From contig NZ_CP072203.1 in NCBI RefSeq assembly GCF_017654315.1, positions 4,402,001-4,466,000 of the forward strand: a stretch of 64,000 bases of DNA. Reading direction: 5' to 3'. Shown piece after piece: positions 17,935-26,279 of the stretch (position 1 is its first letter; each line of letters starts with the position of its first letter). The position numbers and the translations under genes are program-made. The stretch is from Gordonia polyisoprenivorans. Its GTDB lineage: Bacteria > Actinomycetota > Actinomycetes > Mycobacteriales > Mycobacteriaceae. Under the pieces are notes generated by a model. It ran no database searches, was not told the DNA's origin, and saw only the letters and a program-made list of their open reading frames with translations.

Positions 17935-18002
17935 TTCTTCCCCAAGACTTTCGTTCTTCCGCTGGAGATTTCTTGCGGAAGAGTGAAAGTCTTGGGGAAG
18001 AA
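17935..18002. terminator. 28-bp near-perfect inverted repeat between convergent genes
   Basis: Arms at 17935-17962 and 17975-18002 pair at 26 of 28 positions around a 12-base loop. The arm begins ttcttccccaagactttc. It lies 10 bases after the SUKH gene stop and 14 bases before the end of the convergent methyltransferase gene. It can serve both directions as a terminator. The stem is unusually long and less GC-rich than the region, so a small mobile-element remnant is an alternative. Confidence 0.75.
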
Positions 18003-18016
18003 CAGTCACGCCTGGG

Positions 18017-19051
18017 CTAACTGGGCTTGTACCCGCTGACTACGACGTTGTAGAAGTACTTCGGCGGCACCACCTTGCGCAGCACGTTCTCGTCGAGCCA
18101 GGTCAGGCGCTTCCACGAACCGAACGCGAAACCGGCCCAGCCCCAACCGAGTTTGCCCGGCGGCACCGCGGCCTCGAAGGTACGAACCGGCCAGCCGAGC
18201 ATCGCCGCGGCGAACTCCTCTGTCGCGGTCTGCACCGACGACGCTCCCGCCGACCGGGCGATGCCCGCCAACTCGTCGGGATCGAAGGTGTGGATGTCGA
18301 CGACGGCCTCGAGCGCGGCGGCACGCGAGGACTCGTCGAGTTCCTCCTGCGGGCGGCGCCACGACTGCAGCGGGCCGAGCTTGGTGAGATTCGTCGTCAG
18401 ATACCAGGTGGCCCGGCTCATCCACCGGGCATAGAAGTCGCCGATGGTCGACGGCTCACCGGCGAAGACGAACCGACCGCCCGGCTTGAGCACCCGCAAC
18501 ACCTCGCGCAATGCCTGCTCGACATCCGGAATGTGGTGCAGTACAGCGTGTCCGACGACGAGGTCGAAGGTGTTGTCGTCGTAGGGGATCTTCTCGGCAT
18601 CGGCGACCCGGCCGTCGACCTCGAGCCCGAGGTTCTCGGCGTTGCGCAGCGCCACCTTCACCATGCCCGGCGACAGGTCGGTCACCGACCCCTTCTCGGC
18701 CACCCCGGACTGCATGAGGTTCAGCAGGAAAAAGCCGGTGCCGCAACCGAGTTCCATCGCCCGCCTGTGGGGCAGCTCGCTCCCGGCGGCAGCATCACTT
18801 GCATCACTCGCCGCCGGCACGGCGTCGAACCGACCGCGCGCATAGTCGATGCAGCGTTCGTCGAAGCTGATCGACCACTTCTCGTCGTAGGTCTCGGCCT
18901 CCCAGTCGTGATAGAGCACCTGCGCGAGCTTGGTGTCGGTCAGCGCCGCCGCGACCTCCTCGGCGGTGGCATGCGGGTTGGGCGCCGGATCGACCGGCGA
19001 CCCGCCACCCGTCTCGTTGTCCGTCTCCGGCTCGTTCTCGGTCGTCGTCAT
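18017..19051 (-). CDS. Class I SAM-dependent methyltransferase (Rv3038c-like)
   Basis: This 344-residue cytosolic methyltransferase has an acidic, probably disordered first 30 residues and then a SAM-binding core with MELGCGTGFF (99-108), DLSPGMVKVA and VGHAVLHHIPDVEQAL, the pattern of Methyltransf_11/UbiE-like enzymes acting on small molecules or lipids. The ATG at 19051 has an excellent purine-rich ribosome site (gagaggggac). The upstream enoyl-CoA hydratase gene ends 23 bases before it on the same strand, so the two are likely co-transcribed, as Rv3038c and echA17 are in M. tuberculosis. Substrate unknown. Confidence 0.87.
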   Translation of the reverse strand: MTTTENEPETDNETGGGSPVDPAPNPHATAEEVAAALTDTKLAQVLYHDWEAETYDEKWSISFDERCIDYARGRFDAVPAASDASDAAAGSELPHRRAMELGCGTGFFLLNLMQSGVAEKGSVTDLSPGMVKVALRNAENLGLEVDGRVADAEKIPYDDNTFDLVVGHAVLHHIPDVEQALREVLRVLKPGGRFVFAGEPSTIGDFYARWMSRATWYLTTNLTKLGPLQSWRRPQEELDESSRAAALEAVVDIHTFDPDELAGIARSAGASSVQTATEEFAAAMLGWPVRTFEAAVPPGKLGWGWAGFAFGSWKRLTWLDENVLRKVVPPKYFYNVVVSGYKPS

Positions 19052-19074
19052 GTGTCCCCTCTCCCTCTCCCGGC

Positions 19075-19863
19075 TCACTTACCCGTGAACCGGGCCTTCC
19101 CCGGGCCGTTCTCCACGAACGACTCCATTCCGATCTTGCGGTCCTCGGTGGCGAAGAGTGCCGCGAACAACTGTTCCTCGATCTTCAGCCCGGTCGCCAG
19201 ATCCACTCCCAGCCCCTGGTCGACGGCCTTCTTCCCGGCCGCCAACGCCACCGATGCCGCGTTGGCGAACTGGTCGGCCCACGCCAGGGCCGCGTTGTAG
19301 ACCTCATCGGGTGCCACGACCTCGTCGACCAGCCCGATCCGCAGCGCCTCGTCGGCGCCGACGAACCGGCCGGTGAAGATCATGTCCTTGGCCTTCGCCG
19401 GTCCGACGAGGCGGGCCAGACGCTGCGTACCGCCGCCACCGGGGATGACACCCAGCAACACCTCGGGCACGCCGAGCTTCGCGTTGTCGCCGGCGATACG
19501 ACGGTCCGCGCCGAGCGCGACCTCCAGACCACCACCGAGCGCGTAACCGGTGATCGCGGCGACCGTGGGCTTGGGGATCTCCGAGATCGACCCCAGCGCA
19601 CTCTGCAGACGACCGGCGACCTTGGCCATCTCCGGGTAGGTCATGTCGTTCATCTCTTTGATGTCGGCACCCGCGGCGAGCACCTTGGGACCGCCGTAGA
19701 CGACGACGGCCTTGATGTCGTCACGGTCGGTGGCCTGTGCGGCCGCGGCGGCCAGCTCGGACTGGACCTGTCGGTTCAGCGCATTCATCGGTGGCCGGTT
19801 GAGCAGGATGGTGCCCACACCGGGATGGTCGTCGGAGGTCTCGAGAGTCACGAACTCAGCCAT
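19075..19863 (-). CDS. Enoyl-CoA hydratase (EchA17-like)
   Basis: This crotonase-family enzyme hydrates trans-2-enoyl-CoA in fatty acid beta-oxidation. The 262 residues contain AGADIKEM (64-71), GYALGGGLE at the CoA-oxyanion site (106-113) and GVPEVLLGVIPGGGGTQRL (131-149), where the glutamate at 134 fits a catalytic position. Length is typical. The gene overlaps the 3' end of the upstream dehydrogenase-like gene by eight bases and is followed closely by the methyltransferase gene. The ETF genes at 3.4-5.2 kb would serve the same pathway. Confidence 0.93.
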   Translation of the reverse strand: MAEFVTLETSDDHPGVGTILLNRPPMNALNRQVQSELAAAAAQATDRDDIKAVVVYGGPKVLAAGADIKEMNDMTYPEMAKVAGRLQSALGSISEIPKPTVAAITGYALGGGLEVALGADRRIAGDNAKLGVPEVLLGVIPGGGGTQRLARLVGPAKAKDMIFTGRFVGADEALRIGLVDEVVAPDEVYNAALAWADQFANAASVALAAGKKAVDQGLGVDLATGLKIEEQLFAALFATEDRKIGMESFVENGPGKARFTGK

Positions 19864-20836
19864 GGTCGAAGGCTACCGTCTGACGATCAGGCCGTTCGAG
19901 CCGTCCCTGTGCCGCGGCGGCGTCGGTGAGGTCGGCCATCGTCACCGCACCGCGCACCACCCCGTCGGCGACGAGTTCGGCGGCGAACGCGGTCAGTACA
20001 CCGGTCGCCCTCGATTGCCTCCGCCCGCGAGCGGCCCGGCTGCGCCCGGTTCGACGATTCTGCGCAACCACCAGCCACTCGTCCGAGCCCAGATGCGGGG
20101 CGCGGTCGAGCAAGGGCCGCAGGGCAGGGACCCGACCGGCCAGAGCGAGCGCCCCGGTCGCACTCCGACTACTCAACGCGAGGTGACTACGGACTCGCAC
20201 ACCCCGATCGGCGAGCAAGACGTGGTCGGGGAAGTCCGCACGCAGGTATCGCCTGCGCCGACCGCCGGGTTCGGCGATCCGGCGGGACTGCCGAAGATTG
20301 ACGATCCGGCATCCTTCGGGTGGGTGATGAACCGGGGTACCGAGCAGCCCGGCGGTCCACTCGACCGCGGCCGCACCGTGGTGTTCGCCGGTGCCCAACA
20401 CGACTCCGAGGTCGACGTCGTCGCCCGGCCCCGTGTCGAGATCGGCGATCAACAGGGTGCTCAGTCCGGGCACGAGGCCCGCACCGGTCACGACTGTGCC
20501 CGCCGGCGCCTCCGACATCGTGGTCCCGCCGACGGCCTCGCGCACCGCCCGGCGCAGGTCGTCCAGATACGCCGAGGTCGCCGAGATCTCGACGACGGCC
20601 GGAGCACCGCAGCGCGCCAGCGCCGGCGTCTCCACCCCGGATGCGTTGATCACCACGTCGTGTACCTCCGACAGATGCCTCAACGTCCGGAGCCCCTCGG
20701 GCCCAGTCAGATCGAGGCGAGTCAGGTCGTTCCCGGCGCACCGGCCGGCTCGCGTCACCGCGTGCCCGCGCGAACGCAGTTCCTCGACCACCACCCGACC
20801 GACCGCACCGCGGGCACCCATCACCAACGCTCGCAT
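19856..20836 (-). CDS. NAD(P)-binding saccharopine-dehydrogenase-like protein
   Basis: The 326-residue protein begins with a Rossmann motif, GARGAVGR (7-14), and the pattern VVINASGVETPAL seen in the saccharopine-dehydrogenase-like NADP-binding family. It lacks an obvious membrane segment. The ATG at 20836 has the site gaggagag and is chosen over two upstream in-frame codons. Its promoter faces a TetR gene across a gap with two copies of an 18-bp operator, so it is very likely the regulated target. It overlaps echA by eight bases, so repression may extend to the hydratase and the methyltransferase. The reaction is unknown. Confidence 0.75.
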   Translation of the reverse strand: MRALVMGARGAVGRVVVEELRSRGHAVTRAGRCAGNDLTRLDLTGPEGLRTLRHLSEVHDVVINASGVETPALARCGAPAVVEISATSAYLDDLRRAVREAVGGTTMSEAPAGTVVTGAGLVPGLSTLLIADLDTGPGDDVDLGVVLGTGEHHGAAAVEWTAGLLGTPVHHPPEGCRIVNLRQSRRIAEPGGRRRRYLRADFPDHVLLADRGVRVRSHLALSSRSATGALALAGRVPALRPLLDRAPHLGSDEWLVVAQNRRTGRSRAARGRRQSRATGVLTAFAAELVADGVVRGAVTMADLTDAAAAQGRLERPDRQTVAFDHG

Positions 20837-20899
20837 CGCACTCTCCTCATCAAAACCGAGCCTCATCAAAACCGACGCTCATCACCCGACAGAACAATT

Positions 20900-20917
20900 T
20901 CCAAACATCCGTTTGGA
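20900..20917. promoter_or_regulatory. TetR operator copy 1
   Basis: The sequence tccaaacatccgtttgga is a perfect inverted repeat with 7-base arms and a 4-base centre. It lies between the divergent dehydrogenase-like gene and its TetR gene. A second copy differing at three positions is 48 bases to the right. Confidence 0.75.
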
Positions 20918-20947
20918 GATTGCAGCCTAACCCGGCGACGCGCCATT

Positions 20948-20965
20948 TCCAACCATTCGTTTGGA
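20948..20965. promoter_or_regulatory. TetR operator copy 2
   Basis: The sequence tccaaccattcgtttgga repeats the first operator with one arm mismatch. It lies 19 bases upstream of the TetR start codon, a position suited to autoregulation. Confidence 0.7.
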
Positions 20966-20984
20966 CTTTCGGTAGGGTTCGTTC

Positions 20985-21578
20985 GTGGCCTGGGACACCG
21001 AGACGACGCGACGCCGACTACTCGACGCGGGCACCCGTCAGTTCGCGGCACACGGCTTTGCCGGGGCACGCCTCGACGCGATCGGGCGCGACGCCGAGGT
21101 GAACAAGGAGCGGGTCTACCGCTACTTCGGCGACAAGCGCGGACTGTTCACGGCGGTCCTGACCCGGGAGTTGGCGAGCCTGCTCGAGGGCGTCGATCTC
21201 GAGGGTGATGACGCCGGCCCCGAGGCGATCGGACGCTTCGCCGGAGCACTGTTCGATCGGTGCGCCGAGCGCCCGCACCTGCCCCGGCTTCTGGCCTACG
21301 AGAGTCTCGAACTCGACTCCGCGGTCGGTGTCGATGCTCGAAATCCGCTGTGCGCAAAGAACATCACCGGAATTCAAGACGTAGTGGCCGGCCTGGACCG
21401 CGCCGGGGCCGAGCAATTGCTCTTCAGCGTCATCTCCCTCGTCGTCGGCTGGTGGACACTGAGTGCCCTGGTACAGACACTGCCGGTGCGCCCCGACGAC
21501 GCCGCGAGCAGACGCGCCGCTGTCGTCGCCCATGCCACCGCGATGGCAGACTGCACATCAGGGCGCGACGTCGGCTGA
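20985..21578 (+). CDS. TetR/AcrR family regulator
   Basis: This 197-residue regulator has an N-terminal TetR DNA-binding domain (about residues 8-58), with helix-turn-helix residues LDAIGRDAEVNKERVYRYFGDKRGLF, quoted as landmarks LDAIGRDA and VYRYFGDK. The C-terminal helical domain would bind a small effector. The GTG start follows the second operator closely. It is divergent from the saccharopine-dehydrogenase-like gene and should repress both itself and that gene through the two tccaa-type palindromes. The polymerase gene follows after 23 bases on the same strand and may be co-transcribed. Confidence 0.9.
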   Translation: MAWDTETTRRRLLDAGTRQFAAHGFAGARLDAIGRDAEVNKERVYRYFGDKRGLFTAVLTRELASLLEGVDLEGDDAGPEAIGRFAGALFDRCAERPHLPRLLAYESLELDSAVGVDARNPLCAKNITGIQDVVAGLDRAGAEQLLFSVISLVVGWWTLSALVQTLPVRPDDAASRRAAVVAHATAMADCTSGRDVG

Positions 21579-21601
21579 CGCACGGCCCGAGAGGAGCGGC
21601 G

Positions 21602-22591
21602 ATGGCCCCGGCTGCAGCGAGCGACGCAGGGGAACCGGTGATGCTCGACGTCGGCGACCGGACCATCCGACTGTCGAGCCCCGACCGCGTCTATTTCTCC
21701 GAGCGCGGCGAGACCAAACTCGATCTCGCGCAGTACTACCTTTCCGTCGGTGACGGCATCGTGCGGGCCCTGCGCGAGCGTCCATGCATGCTGCACCGCT
21801 TTCCCAAGGGAGTGGACGGAAAGAAGGTGCACCAGAAGCGGATTCCGGCCGGAGCCCCCGACTGGGTGGAGACGACCGAGCTGTGGTTCCCCCGATTCGG
21901 CCGTACCGCCGACGAATTGTGCGTCACCGAATTGGGCAGCGCGATCTGGGCGGTGCAGATGTCGACGGTCGAGTTCCACCCGTGGAACTCCCGTCGCGCC
22001 GACCCCGAATCGCCCGACGAGTGGCGCATCGATCTCGACCCGATGCCCGACTGCGACTTCGCGCGAATCCGCCGGGTCGCCGGCATCGTCCACGAGGTCC
22101 TCGACGAACTCGGCATCCGCGGGTTCCCGAAAACCTCCGGCGGGCGCGGCCTGCACATCTACGTCCGGATCGTCCCGGAATGGGGATTCACCCAGGTTCG
22201 TCGTGCGGCACTGGCATTCGCGAAAGAGGTCGAGCGGCGCAGTCCCACGGACGTGACGACCACCTGGTGGCGCAAGGACCGCGACCCGTCGGCGGTGTTC
22301 GTCGACTACAACCAGAATGCCCGCGACCACACGATGGCCGCGGCGTACTCGGTGCGCGGCAACCCGCGGGCGACGGTGTCGGCGCCGGTGACCTGGGCGG
22401 AGATCGCCGACGTCGAACCCGACGACTTCACCATCGCCACGATGCCGGCACGATTCGCCGAACTCGGTGACCTGCACGCCGAGATCGATGACGTCGCCCA
22501 CCGGATCGATCACCTCCTCGAGTGGGCCGAGCGCGACGACGCCGCGGGCGAGAAGAGCGACGACGCCGACATCGTCGACCTCGACGAGTAG
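21602..22591 (+). CDS. Stand-alone LigD-type polymerase/primase domain protein
   Basis: This 329-residue protein belongs to the archaeo-eukaryotic-primase-like polymerase domain of LigD, which fills gaps and adds ribonucleotides in non-homologous end joining and excision repair. The catalytic motif DLDP (D144, D146), the nucleotide-binding block KTSGGRGLHIYV (177-188) and a third acidic motif VFVDYNQN (D235) are all intact. There is no ligase or nuclease domain. The start ATG 21602 follows gaggagcgg. It is preceded by a TetR gene and faces a second TetR gene end-to-end; no Ku or ligase gene is in the window. Comparable free PolDom proteins (PolD1/PolD2) exist in mycobacteria. Confidence 0.9.
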   Translation: MAPAAASDAGEPVMLDVGDRTIRLSSPDRVYFSERGETKLDLAQYYLSVGDGIVRALRERPCMLHRFPKGVDGKKVHQKRIPAGAPDWVETTELWFPRFGRTADELCVTELGSAIWAVQMSTVEFHPWNSRRADPESPDEWRIDLDPMPDCDFARIRRVAGIVHEVLDELGIRGFPKTSGGRGLHIYVRIVPEWGFTQVRRAALAFAKEVERRSPTDVTTTWWRKDRDPSAVFVDYNQNARDHTMAAAYSVRGNPRATVSAPVTWAEIADVEPDDFTIATMPARFAELGDLHAEIDDVAHRIDHLLEWAERDDAAGEKSDDADIVDLDE

Positions 22592-22637
22592 GGACGCCGC
22601 AGAGAGTGACGCCACAGAGCGTGACACCGCAGACCGC

Positions 22638-23279
22638 TCAGAGTCCCACGCGCACACCGATTCCGGCGATGAGCGCCTCCAGCACCCACTCGAAGGTGTC
22701 GACCGGTAACGTCGCCATCTCCTCGCTGAGCGCATATTGCAGGGGCTGCTCGTCGGGATCGAGACGCGCGCGTCGCGCCTCGGCGGTGATGCGGTTCTCC
22801 CCCGGTACCGGATGCCGGTGCTGTTCTTCGATCACGTATCCGGTCACCAACGCGTTGATCGCCACCAGCGCTCGCTGGGCATCGAGCGACGTCATGCCCG
22901 CGGCGACCAGCACCCGGACCGGTTCTTCGAGTCGGCGCAGGGCTTCGTCGTCGAGCAGCGTGGTTCCCGAGACCAACGTGGCCCCGTCACGGTAGGACAG
23001 CAGCGTCGTCCGGATGCGATGTCCGCTGGTCCGCAACAACTCTCGCCAGTCGGCGGCGGCCTCGTCGGGGATCGGCTCGTCGAGCAGTCGCCGCAGGATC
23101 CGCGTGGCCATCTCGTCGGTCAGCTCGGTCATGTCGCGGACGTGGTAGTAGAGCGCACCGGCGCGCACACCCAATCGGCCGGCCAGTGCCCGCGCCGTGA
23201 TCCCGTCGAGGCCGGTCTCGGCGAGCTGCTCGAAGGCGGCGTCGACGATCGCATCCCGGCTCAGCGGCGTCCGTGCCAC
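22638..23279 (-). CDS. TetR family regulator (TetR-class C-terminal domain)
   Basis: This 213-residue repressor has an N-terminal TetR helix-turn-helix (about 5-50) with ITARALAGRLGVRAGALYYHV, quoted as ITARALAGRLGV and ALYYHV, resembling the TetR/Tet-repressor-like subgroup. The GTG at 23279 is preferred because aaggggg precedes it and because the further TTG upstream lies inside the operator. It is divergent from a quinone-oxidoreductase-like gene with two 15-bp palindromes between them, which it probably binds. Confidence 0.9.
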   Translation of the reverse strand: MARTPLSRDAIVDAAFEQLAETGLDGITARALAGRLGVRAGALYYHVRDMTELTDEMATRILRRLLDEPIPDEAAADWRELLRTSGHRIRTTLLSYRDGATLVSGTTLLDDEALRRLEEPVRVLVAAGMTSLDAQRALVAINALVTGYVIEEQHRHPVPGENRITAEARRARLDPDEQPLQYALSEEMATLPVDTFEWVLEALIAGIGVRVGL

Positions 23280-23295
23280 AGATCCCCCTTGACTC

Positions 23296-23310
23296 TTGAA
23301 CAATGTTCAA
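23296..23310. promoter_or_regulatory. TetR operator A (perfect palindrome)
   Basis: The sequence ttgaacaatgttcaa is a perfect 15-bp palindrome with 7-base arms. It lies 16 bases upstream of the TetR start codon. A sister site is centred 36 bases away. Confidence 0.8.
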
Positions 23311-23331
23311 CCACCCTAACAGAGTCATGTT

Positions 23332-23346
23332 TTGAACAGTGTTCAA
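23332..23346. promoter_or_regulatory. TetR operator B (perfect palindrome)
   Basis: The sequence ttgaacagtgttcaa differs from operator A only at its centre. It directly abuts the ribosome site aggagg of the oxidoreductase gene, so a bound repressor would block both transcription and access to the start region. Confidence 0.8.
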
Positions 23347-23357
23347 AGGAGGAAGTC

Positions 23358-24314
23358 ATGAAAGCAGCTCTCGTCACCGACCTCACCCGCCCACCGGTGT
23401 ACGCCGACCTCGACGCTCCTGTCGCCGCCGACGGATACGTCGAGGTGCAGATGCTCGCCGCCGGGGTGCATCAGATCGTGCGATCCATCGCAGGCGGAGC
23501 GCACTACTCCTCGGGAGACGAACTCCCCTTCGTCGTCGGCGTCGACGGGGTGGCCGTACTCGACGGGCATCGCGTCTACACCGGCGGATGCCCCGACCCC
23601 TACGGCACCATCGCCGAACGCACGGTGGTGCCCGCAGGATTCGCGGTGCCGATCCCCGACGCGTTGTCGAGCGAGACCGCCGCCGCCGTGGTCAACCCCG
23701 CGATGTCGTCATGGATGCCGCTGGTGAAATCCGGTGTCCCCCAAGGAGGCACCGTCGCAGTTCTCGGGGCGACCGGCACCGCCGGTACGCTCGCCGTCCG
23801 GATCGCCCTGCATCTGGGCGCGGGTCGCGTCGTCGCGGTCGGTCGCAACGCCGCGGTGTTGGCCCGTCTCGCCGAGGACCCGCGGGTACAGACGGTGTCG
23901 CTACTCGACGACGATCCCCGAGGACGACTGGCGGCGGCGTTCGCCGAGGGGATCGACGTGGTCCTCGACTACCTCTGGGGTCCGGTCGCCGAGATGGCCC
24001 TGGAAGCCCTACGGGCGCACAGCCTCACCGGACGCCACAGCAGCGTGGACTACGTCCAGATCGGAGCGCTGGCCGGACGTTCGATCACCCTCGACGCCGC
24101 CATCCTGCGCGCGCGCCCGATCTCGATCTGGGGCTCGGGTGGTGGCTCGATCGACCCGCGTCTGTTGTTCGCCGAACTCCCCGCCCTGCTCGATCTCGCC
24201 GCCGCCGGTGGGCTCCCGATCGATGTCCGCACCGCGGCGCTCGCCGACGTCGAGAAGGCGTGGAACTCCCCCGAGCCCGGCCGGCTGGTCGTGACGATCG
24301 GGACTAGAGGGTGA
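23358..24314 (+). CDS. Quinone-oxidoreductase-like zinc-free alcohol dehydrogenase
   Basis: This medium-chain dehydrogenase/reductase has 318 residues. The NADP-binding motif is GATGTAG (137-143) in VAVLGATGTAGTLAVRIA. The zinc-binding cysteines of classical alcohol dehydrogenases are not seen, which suits the quinone oxidoreductase branch. The start ATG has a near-ideal aaaggagg site. It is controlled, very likely, by the divergent TetR protein through two palindromes. Such TetR/MDR pairs usually respond to reactive carbonyls or quinones; the inducer is unknown. The 3' end overlaps the convergent Nudix gene by 11 bases. Confidence 0.88.
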   Translation: MKAALVTDLTRPPVYADLDAPVAADGYVEVQMLAAGVHQIVRSIAGGAHYSSGDELPFVVGVDGVAVLDGHRVYTGGCPDPYGTIAERTVVPAGFAVPIPDALSSETAAAVVNPAMSSWMPLVKSGVPQGGTVAVLGATGTAGTLAVRIALHLGAGRVVAVGRNAAVLARLAEDPRVQTVSLLDDDPRGRLAAAFAEGIDVVLDYLWGPVAEMALEALRAHSLTGRHSSVDYVQIGALAGRSITLDAAILRARPISIWGSGGGSIDPRLLFAELPALLDLAAAGGLPIDVRTAALADVEKAWNSPEPGRLVVTIGTRG

Positions 24315-25146
24315 TGTCGGGTGGCAGCTGATCGCCGAGACCGGCGAAATAGTCGTCGGAACGGGTGAAAGCCAAGCCCGACAAGCCCTTTCCGGCGCTC
24401 ACCACCGGTTCTATCGGCTCGATGGTGCGCTCGGCGTCGAGGAGATCGGCCACGGTCGCGTATCGGGCCACCTCCGTCAACTGTGCCCACGTGGGTGGCA
24501 GCAGGAAGTGCTTGCCCGCCGACCACGCGTCGATCGCCTCCTGCGCGTTCGCCCACCGCGTGACGTCGGCCTCGGTGGTCGAGCCGTCCGGTTCCTGACC
24601 GGGCGGGACGGCCGCGAGGAAGAACCGGGTGTCGTAGCGGCGCTTCTCGTTGACCGGGGTGATCCAGTGCGCCAGCGGCCGCAGCAGATCGGCGCGCAAC
24701 GTGAGGCCGTGGGCGCGGAGAAATCCGGCGAACGACAGGGATTTGTCGACGAGGGCGGCGCGGTCGTCACGCAAGGTCGCGGGGTCGGGGAACTCCTCCC
24801 CCGACGAGGCGAGCAAAACGCCGCATTCCTCGAACGTCTCGCGGACCGCGGCGCACACCAGAGCCTGCGCGAGTTCGGTTGTGGTGGAGAACTGTTCGGC
24901 CCACCACTGCGGCGCTGGTCCGGTCCAGGCGAGGTCGGCATCGCTGTCGCGGGGGTCGACCCCACCGCCCGGGAACACCGTCATGCCACCGGCGAACGCC
25001 ATCTGCTTGACGCGGCGCTGCAGGAACACCTCGATCCCGCCACCACTGTCGTCGCCACCACCGCTGTTCTCGCCGCTGTCGCGCACGAGCACCACGGTCG
25101 CCGCGTCACGTAACGGCGCGGCCTGCGGTGCCGACGTCCCTGCCAT
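24304..25146 (-). CDS. Nudix hydrolase (Rv3040c-like)
   Basis: This 280-residue protein has a Nudix fold. FPGGGVD (58-64) and RETFEECGV (102-110) form the two halves of a Nudix box that is split by an insert of about 35 residues, as in the NUDT19/Rv3040c-like group acting on CoA-type or other nucleoside diphosphate derivatives. The ATG at 25146 starts an alanine-rich leader; a glycine/serine-rich loop (GENSGGGDDSGGG) lies at 25-37. It precedes the ABC ATPase gene in the same strand direction order seen in M. tuberculosis (Rv3041c-Rv3040c). Confidence 0.88.
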   Translation of the reverse strand: MAGTSAPQAAPLRDAATVVLVRDSGENSGGGDDSGGGIEVFLQRRVKQMAFAGGMTVFPGGGVDPRDSDADLAWTGPAPQWWAEQFSTTTELAQALVCAAVRETFEECGVLLASSGEEFPDPATLRDDRAALVDKSLSFAGFLRAHGLTLRADLLRPLAHWITPVNEKRRYDTRFFLAAVPPGQEPDGSTTEADVTRWANAQEAIDAWSAGKHFLLPPTWAQLTEVARYATVADLLDAERTIEPIEPVVSAGKGLSGLAFTRSDDYFAGLGDQLPPDITL

Positions 25147-25258
25147 CGAAGACCTCCAACCCGTCCCGGACGAGGAGTGTGTGCCGGGACACCCGTCGAC
25201 ACTATCGCCGGGCCGCGGCACAACCGCATCCAGGGGCGGCCGACCCCGATCGCCCTAG

Positions 25259-26125
<867 letters not shown>

Positions 26126-26279
26126 CGTGCCCTACTCACCGCGCCCGTGGGCACCATCCTCGCGAGGCGTGTCCGCCCGGTGCCGGGGTCCGCCGAGGGT
26201 GCACCGACCCCGGCGTGACACCGCCGGCGCAACCGTGTGCGGGAGGACCAAAGTCGGGATCGGGCAAGGGAATAGCCAC

